A DNA stretch of 40,469 nt from an uncultured Granulosicoccus sp. (GCA_947492525.1 CANLNQ010000043.1:1-40469), one strand, 5' to 3'. Shown: positions 1 through 8,822, numbered from the stretch's first letter. Made by a program: numbers and translations. Notes: generated by a model from the sequence alone, not told the origin.

Positions 1-153
1 CGAGTGAGCCGAGTGAGCCGAGTGAGCCGAGTGAGCCGAGTGAGCCGAGTGAGCCGAGTGAGCCGAGTGAGCCGAGTGAGCCGAGTAAGCCGAGTAAGCC
101 GAGTAAGCCGAGTAAGCCGAGTAAGCCGAGTAAGCCGAGTGAGCCGAGTGAGC
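1..153. repeat. 9-bp tandem repeat array (17 units), open at the window edge
   Basis: Seventeen back-to-back copies of the 9-mer CGAGTGAGC. Units 10-15 (82-135) carry a G-to-A change, CGAGTAAGC, and the last two units return to the first form. The array runs off the left edge, so its true length is unknown. It ends 32 bp beyond the stop codon of the minus-strand coiled-coil gene at 186-1856, so it lies in that gene's 3' region. The block of variant units suggests local copying of units rather than random point mutation. Confidence 0.97.
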
Positions 154-185
154 GGTGCAGCTCTTCTCAGATCGCATTTCTGGCG

Positions 186-1856
186 TCAAAGCTCCTCGAG
201 AACGTCCTCAAGTTGACGGCGGGCGTTCCCGACCCAATCGTCTCGTTCAATGCTGTCAGGGACGATCTGCAGAGCGCTGGCAATGGTCTCGATCTCGTGA
301 TGCTCGAGCCTGGCGAGCTGGGCGAAACTGCTGATGCCCATTTCGTTCAAGGCCTTTTCAGTCTCTGGACCGATCCCGACGATTTGTTGCAGATCATCCT
401 GCTGCTCGACGGGTTCAAAGTTACTCACTTCGTCCTCGCTCTGTCTTTCGCGAGCCAGGGCATCGTCGAGGCTGTTAAGAAATTCATCGTCTTCCATATC
501 GGAGTCGATGTCTTTCAGTAACTGTTCATCGATTTCGATGACTTGATCGAAGGGGTCGACGATGCTGTCGTCCTTGTTGTCGTTGACCGTTTCATTACCG
601 CTCGAGCTGTCCGAGCGACTGTCATGACCGGGGAGCGGAGCATCGGCATTCAGGAAGATGACCGAGGACTTCGCTGGTGTTTGCTGATCATCGACGGCTG
701 AGGAGGACACGGCATCCCCTGAATCCGCATCGAATGCGATGACCTGGTCGGCATCGGCCTCTCTTGCGTCGACACCTTCGTCGACGTCAATATTGATATT
801 GGCATTGGCATTGGCATTGGCATTGGCCTTTGCATCCGAATCGGCGCTTGCTTTTGCATCCGAATCTGCATCCGCTAAAGTCTCAGAATCAGCTTCTGCT
901 CCGGCGTTCGCTTCAGTCTCAGTCTCAGTCTCAGCTTCAGCTTCCACCAAGGGCGCAGAGGCCCAGCTACTGACATTGCGAGTGCTGGTGATGACAGGCT
1001 TTCGAGTAACGGATGGCTTGTTGGCGGTTGATGGTTGCCCCGCCTTCTTTGCCTTGTCTGCATCATCCTTGGCGTTGGTGCCCGTACTGGCACTGCCGTC
1101 AGAATCCGAGCCTGCCACTACGGTATGATCTTCTTCTGCATCCGCAGTCGTTTCAGCAGCATCGCTTGGCTCGGCCGCAACCGTGCTTGCAGTAGCCACT
1201 TTTTGTTCGCCTTGAACCTCGAAGTTGGACGCGCTGTCGGCATCAGCAGTCGCAGCCTCACCGGGTTCTGCATCAGCGGTTTTGCCGCCCTGATCATTAC
1301 TGGTATTGACGTCGGTGGTTGCAGCCATACCGTCGGATGCCGTGTTCCCGGAGGCCTGTTCACCCACGCCATCGCTGCTTTCATCAGTCTTCCCCAGTAC
1401 TGAATCAGCCACGCCCAGTTCCCGGCGAGCGCTATCAAGGTCGGCCTGCTGCCGCTTGATGACCTGTTCCCGTGCCTCCAGGTCCTTCAGTTTCTGTGTG
1501 AGGTTCTGGTTCTGACTGTTCAGATCACGAATCTCGGACTCGTGTCGCTTGATCATCTGGCTGACCAGCAACTGCGATTTTTCCAGATTGGAATTCAGCC
1601 GAGGGATCTGTTGATTGGCTTCGCGAAGCTCCTGGATCTCGTCGTGCGATTGACGCTGCAGTTCGTCGTAGTCATCCGTCAGCATGGCGATTTCGGAATT
1701 CAACTGAGCCACTTGCTGGCGTTGCCGTTGAATCGCGTTTCTCAATTGACCGGCTTCTCGATCCTGCGTGGTGCGGTGCAGCAGCCAGCCCAGGGCGCCG
1801 CCAACGAATGCCGCCAGAATCAGTGCCAGGACAATTTGCGACAATAGATAGATCAC
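186..1856 (-). CDS. Membrane-anchored coiled-coil protein with C-terminal helix-hairpin-helix domain
   Basis: The 556-residue product starts with a hydrophobic membrane segment (about residues 2-26), followed by a coiled coil rich in Gln, Glu and Leu (about 30-145). A long acidic Ala/Asp/Thr/Ser-rich low-complexity stretch follows (about 150-430), and the last 65 residues hold a helix-hairpin-helix unit with the motif IVGIGPETEKALNEMGI. That unit resembles the small HhH domains often annotated as flap-nuclease-like; it suggests DNA or protein binding but no catalysis can be seen. The low-complexity region contains dipeptide runs (TE, AN) encoded by 6-bp DNA repeats, so it may vary in length between strains. 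The ATG lies 24 bp after the stop of the OmpA-like gene, so the two are probably co-transcribed. The role is unknown; an envelope-tethered adaptor is an inference. Confidence 0.85.
   Translation of the reverse strand: MIYLLSQIVLALILAAFVGGALGWLLHRTTQDREAGQLRNAIQRQRQQVAQLNSEIAMLTDDYDELQRQSHDEIQELREANQQIPRLNSNLEKSQLLVSQMIKRHESEIRDLNSQNQNLTQKLKDLEAREQVIKRQQADLDSARRELGVADSVLGKTDESSDGVGEQASGNTASDGMAATTDVNTSNDQGGKTADAEPGEAATADADSASNFEVQGEQKVATASTVAAEPSDAAETTADAEEDHTVVAGSDSDGSASTGTNAKDDADKAKKAGQPSTANKPSVTRKPVITSTRNVSSWASAPLVEAEAETETETEANAGAEADSETLADADSDAKASADSDAKANANANANANINIDVDEGVDAREADADQVIAFDADSGDAVSSSAVDDQQTPAKSSVIFLNADAPLPGHDSRSDSSSGNETVNDNKDDSIVDPFDQVIEIDEQLLKDIDSDMEDDEFLNSLDDALARERQSEDEVSNFEPVEQQDDLQQIVGIGPETEKALNEMGISSFAQLARLEHHEIETIASALQIVPDSIERDDWVGNARRQLEDVLEEL
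801..824. repeat. In-frame hexamer repeat GGCATT x4 inside the coiled-coil/HhH gene
   Basis: Four exact copies of GGCATT on the plus strand encode an alternating Ala-Asn run on the minus strand. A second hexamer run based on TCTCAG lies at about 913-936 and encodes alternating Thr-Glu. Both keep the reading frame because the unit is a multiple of three. Confidence 0.85.
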
Positions 1857-1880
1857 GATCGGTTCCGCATGGCTGGGTTG

Positions 1881-2588
1881 CTAGTCAACATAACTGATTT
1901 CGATTCGACGGTTGCGTGCGCGACCGGCTTCGGTCGAGTTATCGGCGATCGGTTGCGTCGCACCATAACCTTTGGCAATCAGTTGATTGGAAGAGACATT
2001 GCGTGCTTCCAGATATCGTACAACAGCCTGCGCGCGTTCCTGACTCAATCGCAGGTTGACTGCACTCGGCCCGGTGTTATCGGTGTGACCTTCGATACGC
2101 AGGCGTTTTTCCGGATTGTTTCGCAACAGTTCGGCAATCTGGTTCAGCGCAATATCGCTGCCCGGGGTAAACGAATTGCTGCCTTGCTGGAACGCCACTG
2201 CCGACGTGTCGATGCGAGCCAGTGCCTGCAGGAAAGACCGGGTTTGTTGCAGTTCGGTTTCCACCGGATCGAAGCGTGTCATGTTGTCACGCACGATGCG
2301 CACACCGTCGATGTTTTCGAGCTGGTCCAGCAATAGCGCGACCGACAGACGTTGATCGAGTGTGCCGGTCAGTTCCAGGTCGCGACCATTGATGGCGACG
2401 TTCATGTCATCGAAGCCGGCAGCGCTTACCTGTTCTCTGGCCTGGTGGAGCAGGGAGGCGGGGATGGTGGTCATTGAGCGCATGACCAATATGACCAGAC
2501 AGCCGCAGCCGAGTAGCACGATCAGCCAAGGCCAGATACTGGGACGCTCGGCGTCAGGAAGGTTGAAATGTAGGGTATGCGCCGCCAT
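1881..2588 (-). CDS. OmpA-family peptidoglycan-binding protein with N-terminal membrane anchor
   Basis: The 235-residue protein has a short cytoplasmic start, one membrane helix (about residues 19-38) and a BON-like region (about 45-115). A typical OmpA C-terminal domain follows (about 140-235), with the signature IEGHTDNTG, then NLRLSQERAQAVVRYL and the terminal AGRARNRRIEI. In this family the domain binds diaminopimelate of peptidoglycan non-covalently. With an uncleaved N-terminal anchor instead of a beta barrel, the protein most likely sits in the inner membrane and reaches the cell wall, as in MotB-like or Pal-like adaptors. It precedes the HhH coiled-coil gene by 24 bp, which suggests one operon and possibly one complex. 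The start is the ATG at 2588. No gene name can be assigned safely. Confidence 0.88.
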   Translation of the reverse strand: MAAHTLHFNLPDAERPSIWPWLIVLLGCGCLVILVMRSMTTIPASLLHQAREQVSAAGFDDMNVAINGRDLELTGTLDQRLSVALLLDQLENIDGVRIVRDNMTRFDPVETELQQTRSFLQALARIDTSAVAFQQGSNSFTPGSDIALNQIAELLRNNPEKRLRIEGHTDNTGPSAVNLRLSQERAQAVVRYLEARNVSSNQLIAKGYGATQPIADNSTEAGRARNRRIEISYVD

Positions 2589-2656
2589 GGCGCGGATAAT
2601 AACATCCCGAGTGCTGCAACAGAATACGCGCGATACTCTATCGTGTAACGGTTTGT

Positions 2657-2814
2657 CGGTCTCGGTCTCGGTCTCGGTCTAGCGTGCAGGTCTAGCGTGC
2701 AGGTCTAGCGTGCAGGTCTAGCGTGCAGGTCTAGCGTGCAGGTCCAGGGTGCGGGTCCAGGGTGCGGGTCCAGGGTGCGGGTCCAGGGTGCGGGTCCAGG
2801 GTGCGGGTCCAGGG
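2657..2814. repeat. Compound tandem repeat: 6-bp unit, then two blocks of 13-bp units
   Basis: Four copies of CGGTCT (2657-2680) run into five copies of GGTCTAGCGTGCA (2676-2740). Five copies of the related unit GGTCCAGGGTGCG follow (2741-2805), plus a partial copy to 2814. The switch between unit types is sharp. The array lies 57 bp beyond the stop of the minus-strand gene at 2872-3471 and about 70 bp upstream of the OmpA-like start, so it may be part of an intercistronic leader. A unit of 13 cannot stay in frame, so this array is not coding. Confidence 0.96.
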
Positions 2815-2871
2815 GCGGTCACGCCACCGAAGCGCCGATCTGGACGCTCGTCAGGCGAAGCAGGTCACGAT

Positions 2872-3471
2872 TCAGAGGGTTGGTGCGTTGGCTTCGTTGC
2901 TGCTGCGCAATTTGGTCAATCTGGCAGAGTCGCGATTGGACACCGGAATGACGGTGTCGTCAGGCGTATCGGCGCGGGCCTGATCCACCACACTGACTGT
3001 GACCGGGTCGCCCGTGCCGTAGGACTTCGGCTCGGGTGCCTTGATGGTCTGCACACTCGGACACGCCTGTTCCAGACGTTGTAGATGGGCAGTGGCCTTG
3101 CGCGCGATGGCCGCAGCCTTGAGGGCCGCCTCGTGTGCATTGACCGCATCGAGGCGCAAGCGAGACGTTTCCGAGTAATGTCGCTTTTTCTGTGCGATCA
3201 GCAAATCGTCTGCTGCCTTGCAGCGAGCGTTGGCTTCCTGCAGCTTTCGCAGCGTCATCTTGAGCAGTTTGTCCTTTCGCCCCTGCTGCGAGGCATAATG
3301 CTCGAGTGAATGCAGTGAAGATCTGGCGTCAAGAAGCTCGAGGGCCTGTGCATTTCTGTCGCGCAAGGCACGACGCTTGATGGCACGAGCACGACGCGAG
3401 CCCAGCGCATAGCCGACCAGCAGACAGGCACATCCGACAAGCAAACTGGGTATCAAGTCGATCCACTCCAT
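2872..3471 (-). CDS. Hypothetical membrane-anchored coiled-coil protein
   Basis: I do not recognise this 199-residue protein. It opens with a hydrophobic helix (about residues 5-25) followed by an Arg/Lys-rich stop-transfer stretch (GSRRARAIKRRALR). A Leu/Ala/Lys/Glu-rich region follows that should form helices or a coiled coil (about 30-140), then a polar, probably disordered tail. The positive charges after the helix suggest that the bulk of the protein is cytoplasmic. It is read in the same direction as the OmpA-like and HhH genes but is separated from them by 283 bp containing a repeat array. The start is the ATG at 3471. No catalytic motif is visible. Confidence 0.75.
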   Translation of the reverse strand: MEWIDLIPSLLVGCACLLVGYALGSRRARAIKRRALRDRNAQALELLDARSSLHSLEHYASQQGRKDKLLKMTLRKLQEANARCKAADDLLIAQKKRHYSETSRLRLDAVNAHEAALKAAAIARKATAHLQRLEQACPSVQTIKAPEPKSYGTGDPVTVSVVDQARADTPDDTVIPVSNRDSARLTKLRSSNEANAPTL

Positions 3472-3787
3472 GGGATTAGGGTTCCGCGTCGCCTCGGGAG
3501 AACGTCGTTCATGCTTCTACAGCGTCAATGCATCATACAAAATCAAGTGTTACATGGTAGATATCGACGCAAAAAATATGAAGTGAGTCACTTAAATTCT
3601 GCCGTCTACGTTAGTCAGAATGCTCTGGAATTCGATAAAAGGATATTCAAAACAACTGGTTGCATTCAAAAAAGCATGTAGATTGTATTGGTCAGGTGAT
3701 ATCTGCGAGTTTGCCGAAACAGCGTTCTTACAGCCACTTTTTCCATCTCCCCATCCTCTCGATACACGTACCGGGACAGACAGACAA
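3472..3787. other. Divergent intergenic region with a perfect 13-bp palindrome
   Basis: This 316-bp, relatively AT-rich stretch lies between two divergent genes and should hold both promoters. No convincing RNA gene is visible. An open frame extends upstream of the DUF1456 start (from 3620), but its residues do not resemble the family and the ATG at 3788 fits better. The one clear element is the odd palindrome AAGTGAGTCACTT at 3581-3593. Confidence 0.6.
3581..3593. promoter_or_regulatory. Perfect palindrome, candidate operator
   Basis: AAGTGA-G-TCACTT is a perfect inverted repeat in the divergent promoter region, about 195 bp before the DUF1456 start and 110 bp before the coiled-coil gene start. 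It has the size and symmetry of a dimeric regulator site, but no regulator can be named and a chance palindrome is possible. Confidence 0.35.
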
Positions 3788-4309
3788 ATGGACAATAACG
3801 AATTCAACCGACGCATCCGCTATGCCTTGCGCCTGGACGATGCGGAAACGCAGCGCCTGATGAAGCTGGGCGATTACCCGGTCAGCGAGGAGCAGGTGGC
3901 AGGCTTTCGCTGCAAGGATGATGAGGCGAATTATCTTGCCTGTCCGGATGACGCACTGCTGGCTTTGCTTGACGGCCTGATTCTGGACCGTCGCGGCCCA
4001 CCGCCCGCCAAGGCTGCCGGCAGCCAGGCTGGTGCGAGTGACTCGGCACAGCCGTCGTCCAGTACAGCGGGCAAGGCCGGTGCCGATTCATCCGTCGTGA
4101 ACAACAATCTGGTGTTGAAGCAGTTGCGTATCGCGCTGTCTTTGCGATCGGATGACATCCACGACTTGATCACGGCCGGGGGAGGCAAGATCGGCAAGAC
4201 TGAAGTAGGCGCCTTTTTCAGAAATCCGCAGGCTCGAAATTATCGTCGCTGCGGTGACCAAGGTGTGCGCTGGTTCCTCAATGGGCTGGCCGCACGACGA
4301 GACATGTAG
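3788..4309 (+). CDS. DUF1456 family protein, YehS-like
   Basis: The 173-residue protein has two similar halves, as in E. coli YehS. The first half (residues 1-65) contains RIRYALRLDD and ends in LLDGLILDRRGP. The second half (about 100-173) contains LVLKQLRIALSLRSDD and ends in WFLNGLAARRD. Between them lies a Ser/Ala/Gly-rich linker longer than in YehS. The ATG at 3788 was chosen because family similarity begins exactly there, although the frame is open further upstream. The function of this family is unknown. It stands alone, upstream of the TRAP transporter genes and separated from them by a 223-bp gap with a direct repeat. Confidence 0.9.
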   Translation: MDNNEFNRRIRYALRLDDAETQRLMKLGDYPVSEEQVAGFRCKDDEANYLACPDDALLALLDGLILDRRGPPPAKAAGSQAGASDSAQPSSSTAGKAGADSSVVNNNLVLKQLRIALSLRSDDIHDLITAGGGKIGKTEVGAFFRNPQARNYRRCGDQGVRWFLNGLAARRDM

Positions 4310-4328
4310 CAAGGTAGTACAGGAACGC

Positions 4329-4380
4329 TCGCATCTTGCTTGCGTCTCGTTTGCGTCTAGTTCGCATCTTGCTTGCGTCT
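4329..4380. repeat. 19-bp direct repeat with degenerate copy between
   Basis: The 19-mer TCGCATCTTGCTTGCGTCT occurs at 4329-4347 and again, exactly, at 4362-4380. The 14 bp between contain a partial copy (TTTGCGTCT). The pair starts 19 bp after the stop of the DUF1456 gene. It looks like a short or decayed version of the tandem arrays seen after other genes in the window. Confidence 0.85.
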
Positions 4381-4532
4381 GGCCAGCAGGTGGGACAATC
4401 GCCGCAGCAATTTGCTACATTAAACCAAGCCGTGTCAGGATTGACTGACGAACAGGCTTGATCATGCCGTTTCACGTAGTGCCAGGCGTTCACAGCCGCG
4501 TGAGACCAAATTCCAATGAACAGGATCCACTC

Positions 4533-5498
4533 ATGAAAATTAGCGTAGCAATCAGCAGTTGCCTGCTGGCAGCTGGGCTGTTCGCTGGCGCCGCTCAGGC
4601 TCAGCAGCAGTTCATCTCCATCGGTACCGGCGGTGTCACCGGTGTCTATTACCCGACGGGCGGTGCCATTTGTCGTCTGGTGAACAAGGGTCGGAAGGAT
4701 CACGGCATTCGTTGTTCAGCAGAATCCACAGGCGGTTCCATCTACAACATCAACACGGTACGTGCGGGTGAACTGGAATTCGGCGTGGCTCAGTCCGATT
4801 GGCAGTTTCACGCCTACAACGGTACGTCCAAATTCGAAGACCAGGGCAAGTTCGAAAATCTGCGAGCTGTATTCTCTGTACACCCTGAACCCTTTTCGGT
4901 GCTGGCCAAGGGCGGCAGTGGTATCGAATCCTTTGAAGATCTCAAGGGCAAGCGAGTCAACGTCGGTAATGCCGGTTCCGGTCTGCGAGCCACTGCAGAG
5001 GTTGTCATGGCGGCCTATGGCATGACCATGGACGATTTCGCGGTTGCCTCTGAGCTCAAGGGCGCAGAGATGTCACAGGCACTGTGTGATGACAAGATCG
5101 ACGTCATGATCTATACCGTCGGTCATCCCGCTGCAGCCATTACCGAAGTCACCAACACCTGTGATGTCGATTTCGTCGACGTGACCGGTCCGGTCATCGA
5201 CAAGCTGATCGAAGAGAACCCGTTCTATCGTAGCGCAACCATCCCGGCCGGCATGTACAAGGGCCTGACCGAAGACAACCAGACTTTCGGTGTGGGTGCG
5301 ACCTTCATCTCTTCCGCCGATGTGCCTGAAGAGGTGGTCTATGTTGTCGTCAAGGCAGTATTCGACAACTTCGAAGACTTCAAGAAGCTCCATCCGGCAT
5401 TCGCCAATCTGAAAGAAGAAGAAATGATCAGTGATGGTCTGTCCGCGCCATTGCACGACGGTGCGGTGAAGTACTTCAAGGAACGTGGCTGGATGTAA
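4533..5498 (+). CDS. TAXI-family TRAP transporter solute-binding protein
   Basis: The 321-residue periplasmic binding protein has a clear Sec signal peptide (residues 1-23, ending AAQAQ) and the family signature [20 protein letters not shown] just after cleavage. Further TAXI features include [20 protein letters not shown] and [13 protein letters not shown] proteins capture a substrate in the periplasm and deliver it to a fused TRAP permease driven by an ion gradient; the substrate cannot be deduced from the sequence. The ATG at 4533 is chosen because it places the signal peptide at the N-terminus; the frame is open upstream. The permease gene follows after 118 bp containing a strong hairpin. 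Confidence 0.93.
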   Translation: MKISVAISSCLLAAGLFAGAAQAQQQFISIGTGGVTGVYYPTGGAICRLVNKGRKDHGIRCSAESTGGSIYNINTVRAGELEFGVAQSDWQFHAYNGTSKFEDQGKFENLRAVFSVHPEPFSVLAKGGSGIESFEDLKGKRVNVGNAGSGLRATAEVVMAAYGMTMDDFAVASELKGAEMSQALCDDKIDVMIYTVGHPAAAITEVTNTCDVDFVDVTGPVIDKLIEENPFYRSATIPAGMYKGLTEDNQTFGVGATFISSADVPEEVVYVVVKAVFDNFEDFKKLHPAFANLKEEEMISDGLSAPLHDGAVKYFKERGWM

Positions 5499-5530
5499 GC
5501 TGCATGACATGACCCTCGCCTGAGCGGGGG

Positions 5531-5562
5531 TGTCGGCAGGCAGGCTCGACTGTCTGCCGACA
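5531..5562 (+). other. Strong intercistronic hairpin between TRAP binding protein and permease
   Basis: A 13-bp stem (5531-5543 with 5550-5562, one G-U pair) closes a 6-nt loop. No run of T follows, so it is a poor intrinsic terminator. A stable hairpin here would protect the 3' end of the binding-protein message and reduce read-through, which matches the usual need for more binding protein than permease. That role is inferred. Confidence 0.65.
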
Positions 5563-5616
5563 TGCTTCACAGTTTCGTACCCCCTGAAACCCGTTGCCAG
5601 CAACAGACTCCTGCCG

Positions 5617-8274
5617 ATGAATGCGACAACCACTCAAGATGGCGATTCGGGCGATACGCCGGATCTCGATTCCTTCACTGCCATCGACACGGGAGGCAGG
5701 AATCCTCACGGCGGAGTGGGTCTTTTCATCGCCATTGTGGCGTTCAGCTGGAGTCTGTTTCAGCTCTATGTTTCTTCCAATCTGCCATTCTGGCTGGCAG
5801 AAGAATTCAATATCAATCTGATCTTCAACGGCAGTGAAGTGCGGGTCATCCATCTGGCCTTTGCCATGGCGCTGGCCTGTCTGTCCTACCCATTTTTCAA
5901 GTCCAGCCCGGCGCACCGGGTACCTGCCTATGACTGGCTGCTGGCCGCTGGCAGCGTCAGCTGCTGCCTGTATCTGGTCGTCTTCAAGGACGATATCGCC
6001 TTGCGAGCCGGCTTGCCGACAGCGGGCGATCTGACAGCATCCACGTTCGGGCTGCTGCTCCTGGCAACCGCGGTCTATCGATCTCTGGGCCTGCCGATGC
6101 TGATCGTCGCGGGTGTCTTCGTACTCTACGTATTCTTTGGTGACGCCCAGTTCCTGCCCGATGTCGTGCAGTGGAAAGGTGCATCCTTCGGCAAGGCCAT
6201 GTGGCATTACTGGATGCAGGGCGAGGGCGTGTTCGGTGTCGCTCTGGGTGTGGCCTCATCCATGATCTTTCTGTTCGTCCTGTTCGGTGCCTTGCTGGAG
6301 CAGGCCGGTGCTGGCAACTATTTCATCCAGCTTGCCTTTGGCGCGCTGGGGCATTTTCGCGGTGGTCCTGCCAAGGCGGCGGTTGTGGCGTCGGCACTGA
6401 GTGGCATCTACTCGGGCTCATCCATTGCCAATGTGGTCACCACCGGCACCTTCACCATTCCTCTGATGAAGCGCACCGGGTTCTCGGCCGAGAAGGCGGG
6501 GGCGGTGGAAGTGGCCTCATCAACCAATGGTCAGTTGACCCCTCCGGTCATGGGGGCCGCGGCCTTCCTGATCGCGGAATTCACCGGTATTTCCTATCCC
6601 GAGGTCATCAAGCACGCCTTGTTGCCGGCACTGATCTCCTACATCGCCCTGGTCTATATCGTCCATCTGGAAGCGCTGAAACTGGATCTGCAAGGTCTGG
6701 AAAAACCACCCAGTCATGTCACGGCCATGCAGAAGCTCATCGGCTTCCTGTTCGGCTTTCTGGCCTTTGTCGCGCTCGGTGGCCTTGTCTACTACGGCCT
6801 GGGCTGGATCAGTCGCGCCTTCCCTGGCATGACCTTCTTCGGTGCTGTCGGCATCTTCCTTCTGGCCTATCTGATTCTGATTGTCATCAGCGCGCGTCGC
6901 CAGGACCTGCATATGGATGATCCGTCCTCACCACTGATCACCTTGCCCAAAACCGGTGAGGTGGCTCTGACCGGTCTGTATTTTCTGCTGCCCATCATCA
7001 TTCTGCTGTGGTGCATTCTCATCGAACGACTGTCGCCTTCGCTGTCGGCGTTCTGGGCGTCCATGGCCATGATCTTCATCGTGCTGACTCAGCATCCACT
7101 GAAATCGATGATTCGCGGGCGTTCGCACCCTGACAGAATCGGCATGGGCGAATCCGTGAAGCTCGGCTTCACCGACTTTGGTGCTGGCATGATCGGCGGT
7201 GCGCGCAGCATGGTGCCCATCGGTGTCGCAACCGGTGTTGCCGGAATCATCATCGGGACTGTCTCGCTCACTGGCGCGCATCAGGTGGTCGGCGAGTTCG
7301 TCGAGTTTCTCTCGGGCGGCAGCCTGATCGTCATGCTGCTGCTTGTCGCCGTCATGAGTCTGTTGCTGGGCATGGGGCTGCCAACCACGGCCAACTACAT
7401 CGTGGTGTCTTCCCTGATGGCGCCGGTCATCGTGTCCGTGGGTGCGCAGCAGGGTCTGGTGGTGCCTCTGGTGGCGGTGCACATGTTCGTCTTCTATTTC
7501 GGGATTCTGGCCGACGATACGCCGCCGGTGGGGCTCGCCGCCTTCGCCGCCAGTGCCATCTCCGGCGGTGACCCGATCAAGACCGGTCTGCAGGGTTTTG
7601 CCTACGATATTCGTACGGCCCTGCTGCCTTTCCTGTTCATCTTCAACACCGAGTTGCTGCTTATCGATGTCTCCCTGGCCAAGGCCATATTCGTGTTCGT
7701 GGTCGGTGTCATTGCCATGATGCTGTTCGCGGCGGGCACGCAGGGCTATTTCATGGCGCGCAGCAGAATCTGGGAATCCGCGCTGCTGATGCTGGTGGCG
7801 TTCACCCTGTTTCGTCCCGGTTTCTGGCTGGACCAGGTGCAGCCTCCGTTCAATGATCTGCCCAGTAGCGAGCTGTTCGAGCTGGCTGCTGATCAGCCGG
7901 TTGATGAACCGCTGCGGTTGCGTATCGTCGGGCCGGATTTCGATTACCCCGACAAGATTGCCAGCCTGACGGTGCTGGCTGATATGGGGGAGGCCGGTGA
8001 TGGAGAAACCCGGGTGGAGAATGCCGGGCTGGTTGTCGTCATGGATGAAGAAGGGGCAACCCTGGAAGAGCCTTTCCCGGGCACGCCGTTTTTCCAGACG
8101 CTGCAGATGTTCGACTTCTACGGCGACACTCTGGTGCGCATCGAGAAGGTACAAGTGCCTGCAGATCGCATGCACAAGGAAGTGTTCTACATTCCTGCCC
8201 TGTTGCTACTGGGTCTGGTGATCCTGCTGCAGCGACGACGGCAGACCAAACCTGCATTCTTCGGAAATTTCTGA
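5617..8274 (+). CDS. TRAP transporter permease, 4TM/12TM fusion with DUF3394-like C-terminus
   Basis: The 885-residue, very hydrophobic protein fuses the small (DctQ-like) and large (DctM-like) TRAP membrane subunits, as is normal for TAXI systems. Conserved stretches include SGIYSGSSIANVVTTGTFTI, LTPPVMGAAAFLIAEF, GMGLPTTANYIVVSSLMAPV and ADDTPPVGLAAFAASAISGG. After the last core helices, a soluble region (about residues 735-850) followed by a final membrane helix and a basic tail matches the DUF3394-type extension found on some proteobacterial TRAP fusions. The ATG at 5617 is preferred over an upstream GTG-like opening because the preceding residues overlap the intercistronic hairpin. It should work with the binding protein encoded upstream. 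Confidence 0.93.
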   Translation: MNATTTQDGDSGDTPDLDSFTAIDTGGRNPHGGVGLFIAIVAFSWSLFQLYVSSNLPFWLAEEFNINLIFNGSEVRVIHLAFAMALACLSYPFFKSSPAHRVPAYDWLLAAGSVSCCLYLVVFKDDIALRAGLPTAGDLTASTFGLLLLATAVYRSLGLPMLIVAGVFVLYVFFGDAQFLPDVVQWKGASFGKAMWHYWMQGEGVFGVALGVASSMIFLFVLFGALLEQAGAGNYFIQLAFGALGHFRGGPAKAAVVASALSGIYSGSSIANVVTTGTFTIPLMKRTGFSAEKAGAVEVASSTNGQLTPPVMGAAAFLIAEFTGISYPEVIKHALLPALISYIALVYIVHLEALKLDLQGLEKPPSHVTAMQKLIGFLFGFLAFVALGGLVYYGLGWISRAFPGMTFFGAVGIFLLAYLILIVISARRQDLHMDDPSSPLITLPKTGEVALTGLYFLLPIIILLWCILIERLSPSLSAFWASMAMIFIVLTQHPLKSMIRGRSHPDRIGMGESVKLGFTDFGAGMIGGARSMVPIGVATGVAGIIIGTVSLTGAHQVVGEFVEFLSGGSLIVMLLLVAVMSLLLGMGLPTTANYIVVSSLMAPVIVSVGAQQGLVVPLVAVHMFVFYFGILADDTPPVGLAAFAASAISGGDPIKTGLQGFAYDIRTALLPFLFIFNTELLLIDVSLAKAIFVFVVGVIAMMLFAAGTQGYFMARSRIWESALLMLVAFTLFRPGFWLDQVQPPFNDLPSSELFELAADQPVDEPLRLRIVGPDFDYPDKIASLTVLADMGEAGDGETRVENAGLVVVMDEEGATLEEPFPGTPFFQTLQMFDFYGDTLVRIEKVQVPADRMHKEVFYIPALLLLGLVILLQRRRQTKPAFFGNF

Positions 8275-8285
8275 CGCTTCACTTC

Positions 8286-8822
8286 ATGGCTGAATCTGAT
8301 CTGATCATCGACGACCATCGTGTCGTCTCCATGCACTACCAGCTCACCAACGGGTTTGGCGAACTGATTGACAGCTCGCAAGGTGACTTGCCGCTGGTTT
8401 ACATGCATAACACGAATGCCTTGCTGCCGGCCCTGGAGCGTGAGCTGACGGGTAAACGGGCGGGTGATCCCGTAGCGGTGACCATCTACCCCGAAGATGC
8501 CTACGGCTATCCGGACGAGTCGCTCATTGCAGAATGGCCGAAAGAGCCCATCGAGAAGGTGCAGGAACTGGTGGTCGGTATGCGCTTCAAGGCGCTGGGC
8601 AAGCAGGAGGGTGAATCGCAGCTCGTCACGGTCGTTGAAATCCGGGACGATACGGTGGTGCTCGATGCCAATCACCCGTTGGCCGGGCAGGTCCTGAATT
8701 TCACCGTGGCCATCGTGGATGTGCGCGAACCGACGCCAGAGGAGCTGGAGGCAGGTATTGCCACCAGCACCAATCCACCTCAGGGCAGTACGGCTGGCAC
8801 GACCAAGCCATCCTCTTCATGA
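8286..8822 (+). CDS. slyD: SlyD-like FKBP-type peptidyl-prolyl cis-trans isomerase
   Basis: The 178-residue protein begins with a split FKBP fold (VVSMHYQLTNGFGELIDSS) and contains the PEDAYGYPDESL segment. An insert-in-flap chaperone domain follows (about residues 75-130), then NHPLAGQVLNFTVAIVDV, which closes the FKBP fold. SlyD proteins isomerise prolyl bonds and help fold proteins. The His/Cys-rich metal-binding tail of E. coli SlyD is absent; the tail here is Ser/Thr/Pro-rich, so a nickel role is unlikely. It starts 11 bp after the TRAP permease, so the two may be co-transcribed. Its last codons overlap by 6 bp the end of the convergent GGDEF/EAL gene. Confidence 0.88.
   Translation: MAESDLIIDDHRVVSMHYQLTNGFGELIDSSQGDLPLVYMHNTNALLPALERELTGKRAGDPVAVTIYPEDAYGYPDESLIAEWPKEPIEKVQELVVGMRFKALGKQEGESQLVTVVEIRDDTVVLDANHPLAGQVLNFTVAIVDVREPTPEELEAGIATSTNPPQGSTAGTTKPSSS

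Noticed and set aside
4..216. Open frame across the left repeat array giving a (Ser-Arg-Val)n protein
   Set aside because: It is only the translation of a 9-bp repeat, with no ribosome site and no complexity.
6928..8175. Long minus-strand open frame (415 codons) opposite the TRAP permease
   Set aside because: It mirrors a well-supported membrane transporter; its Gln/His/Arg-rich composition is typical of antisense shadows in GC-rich DNA.
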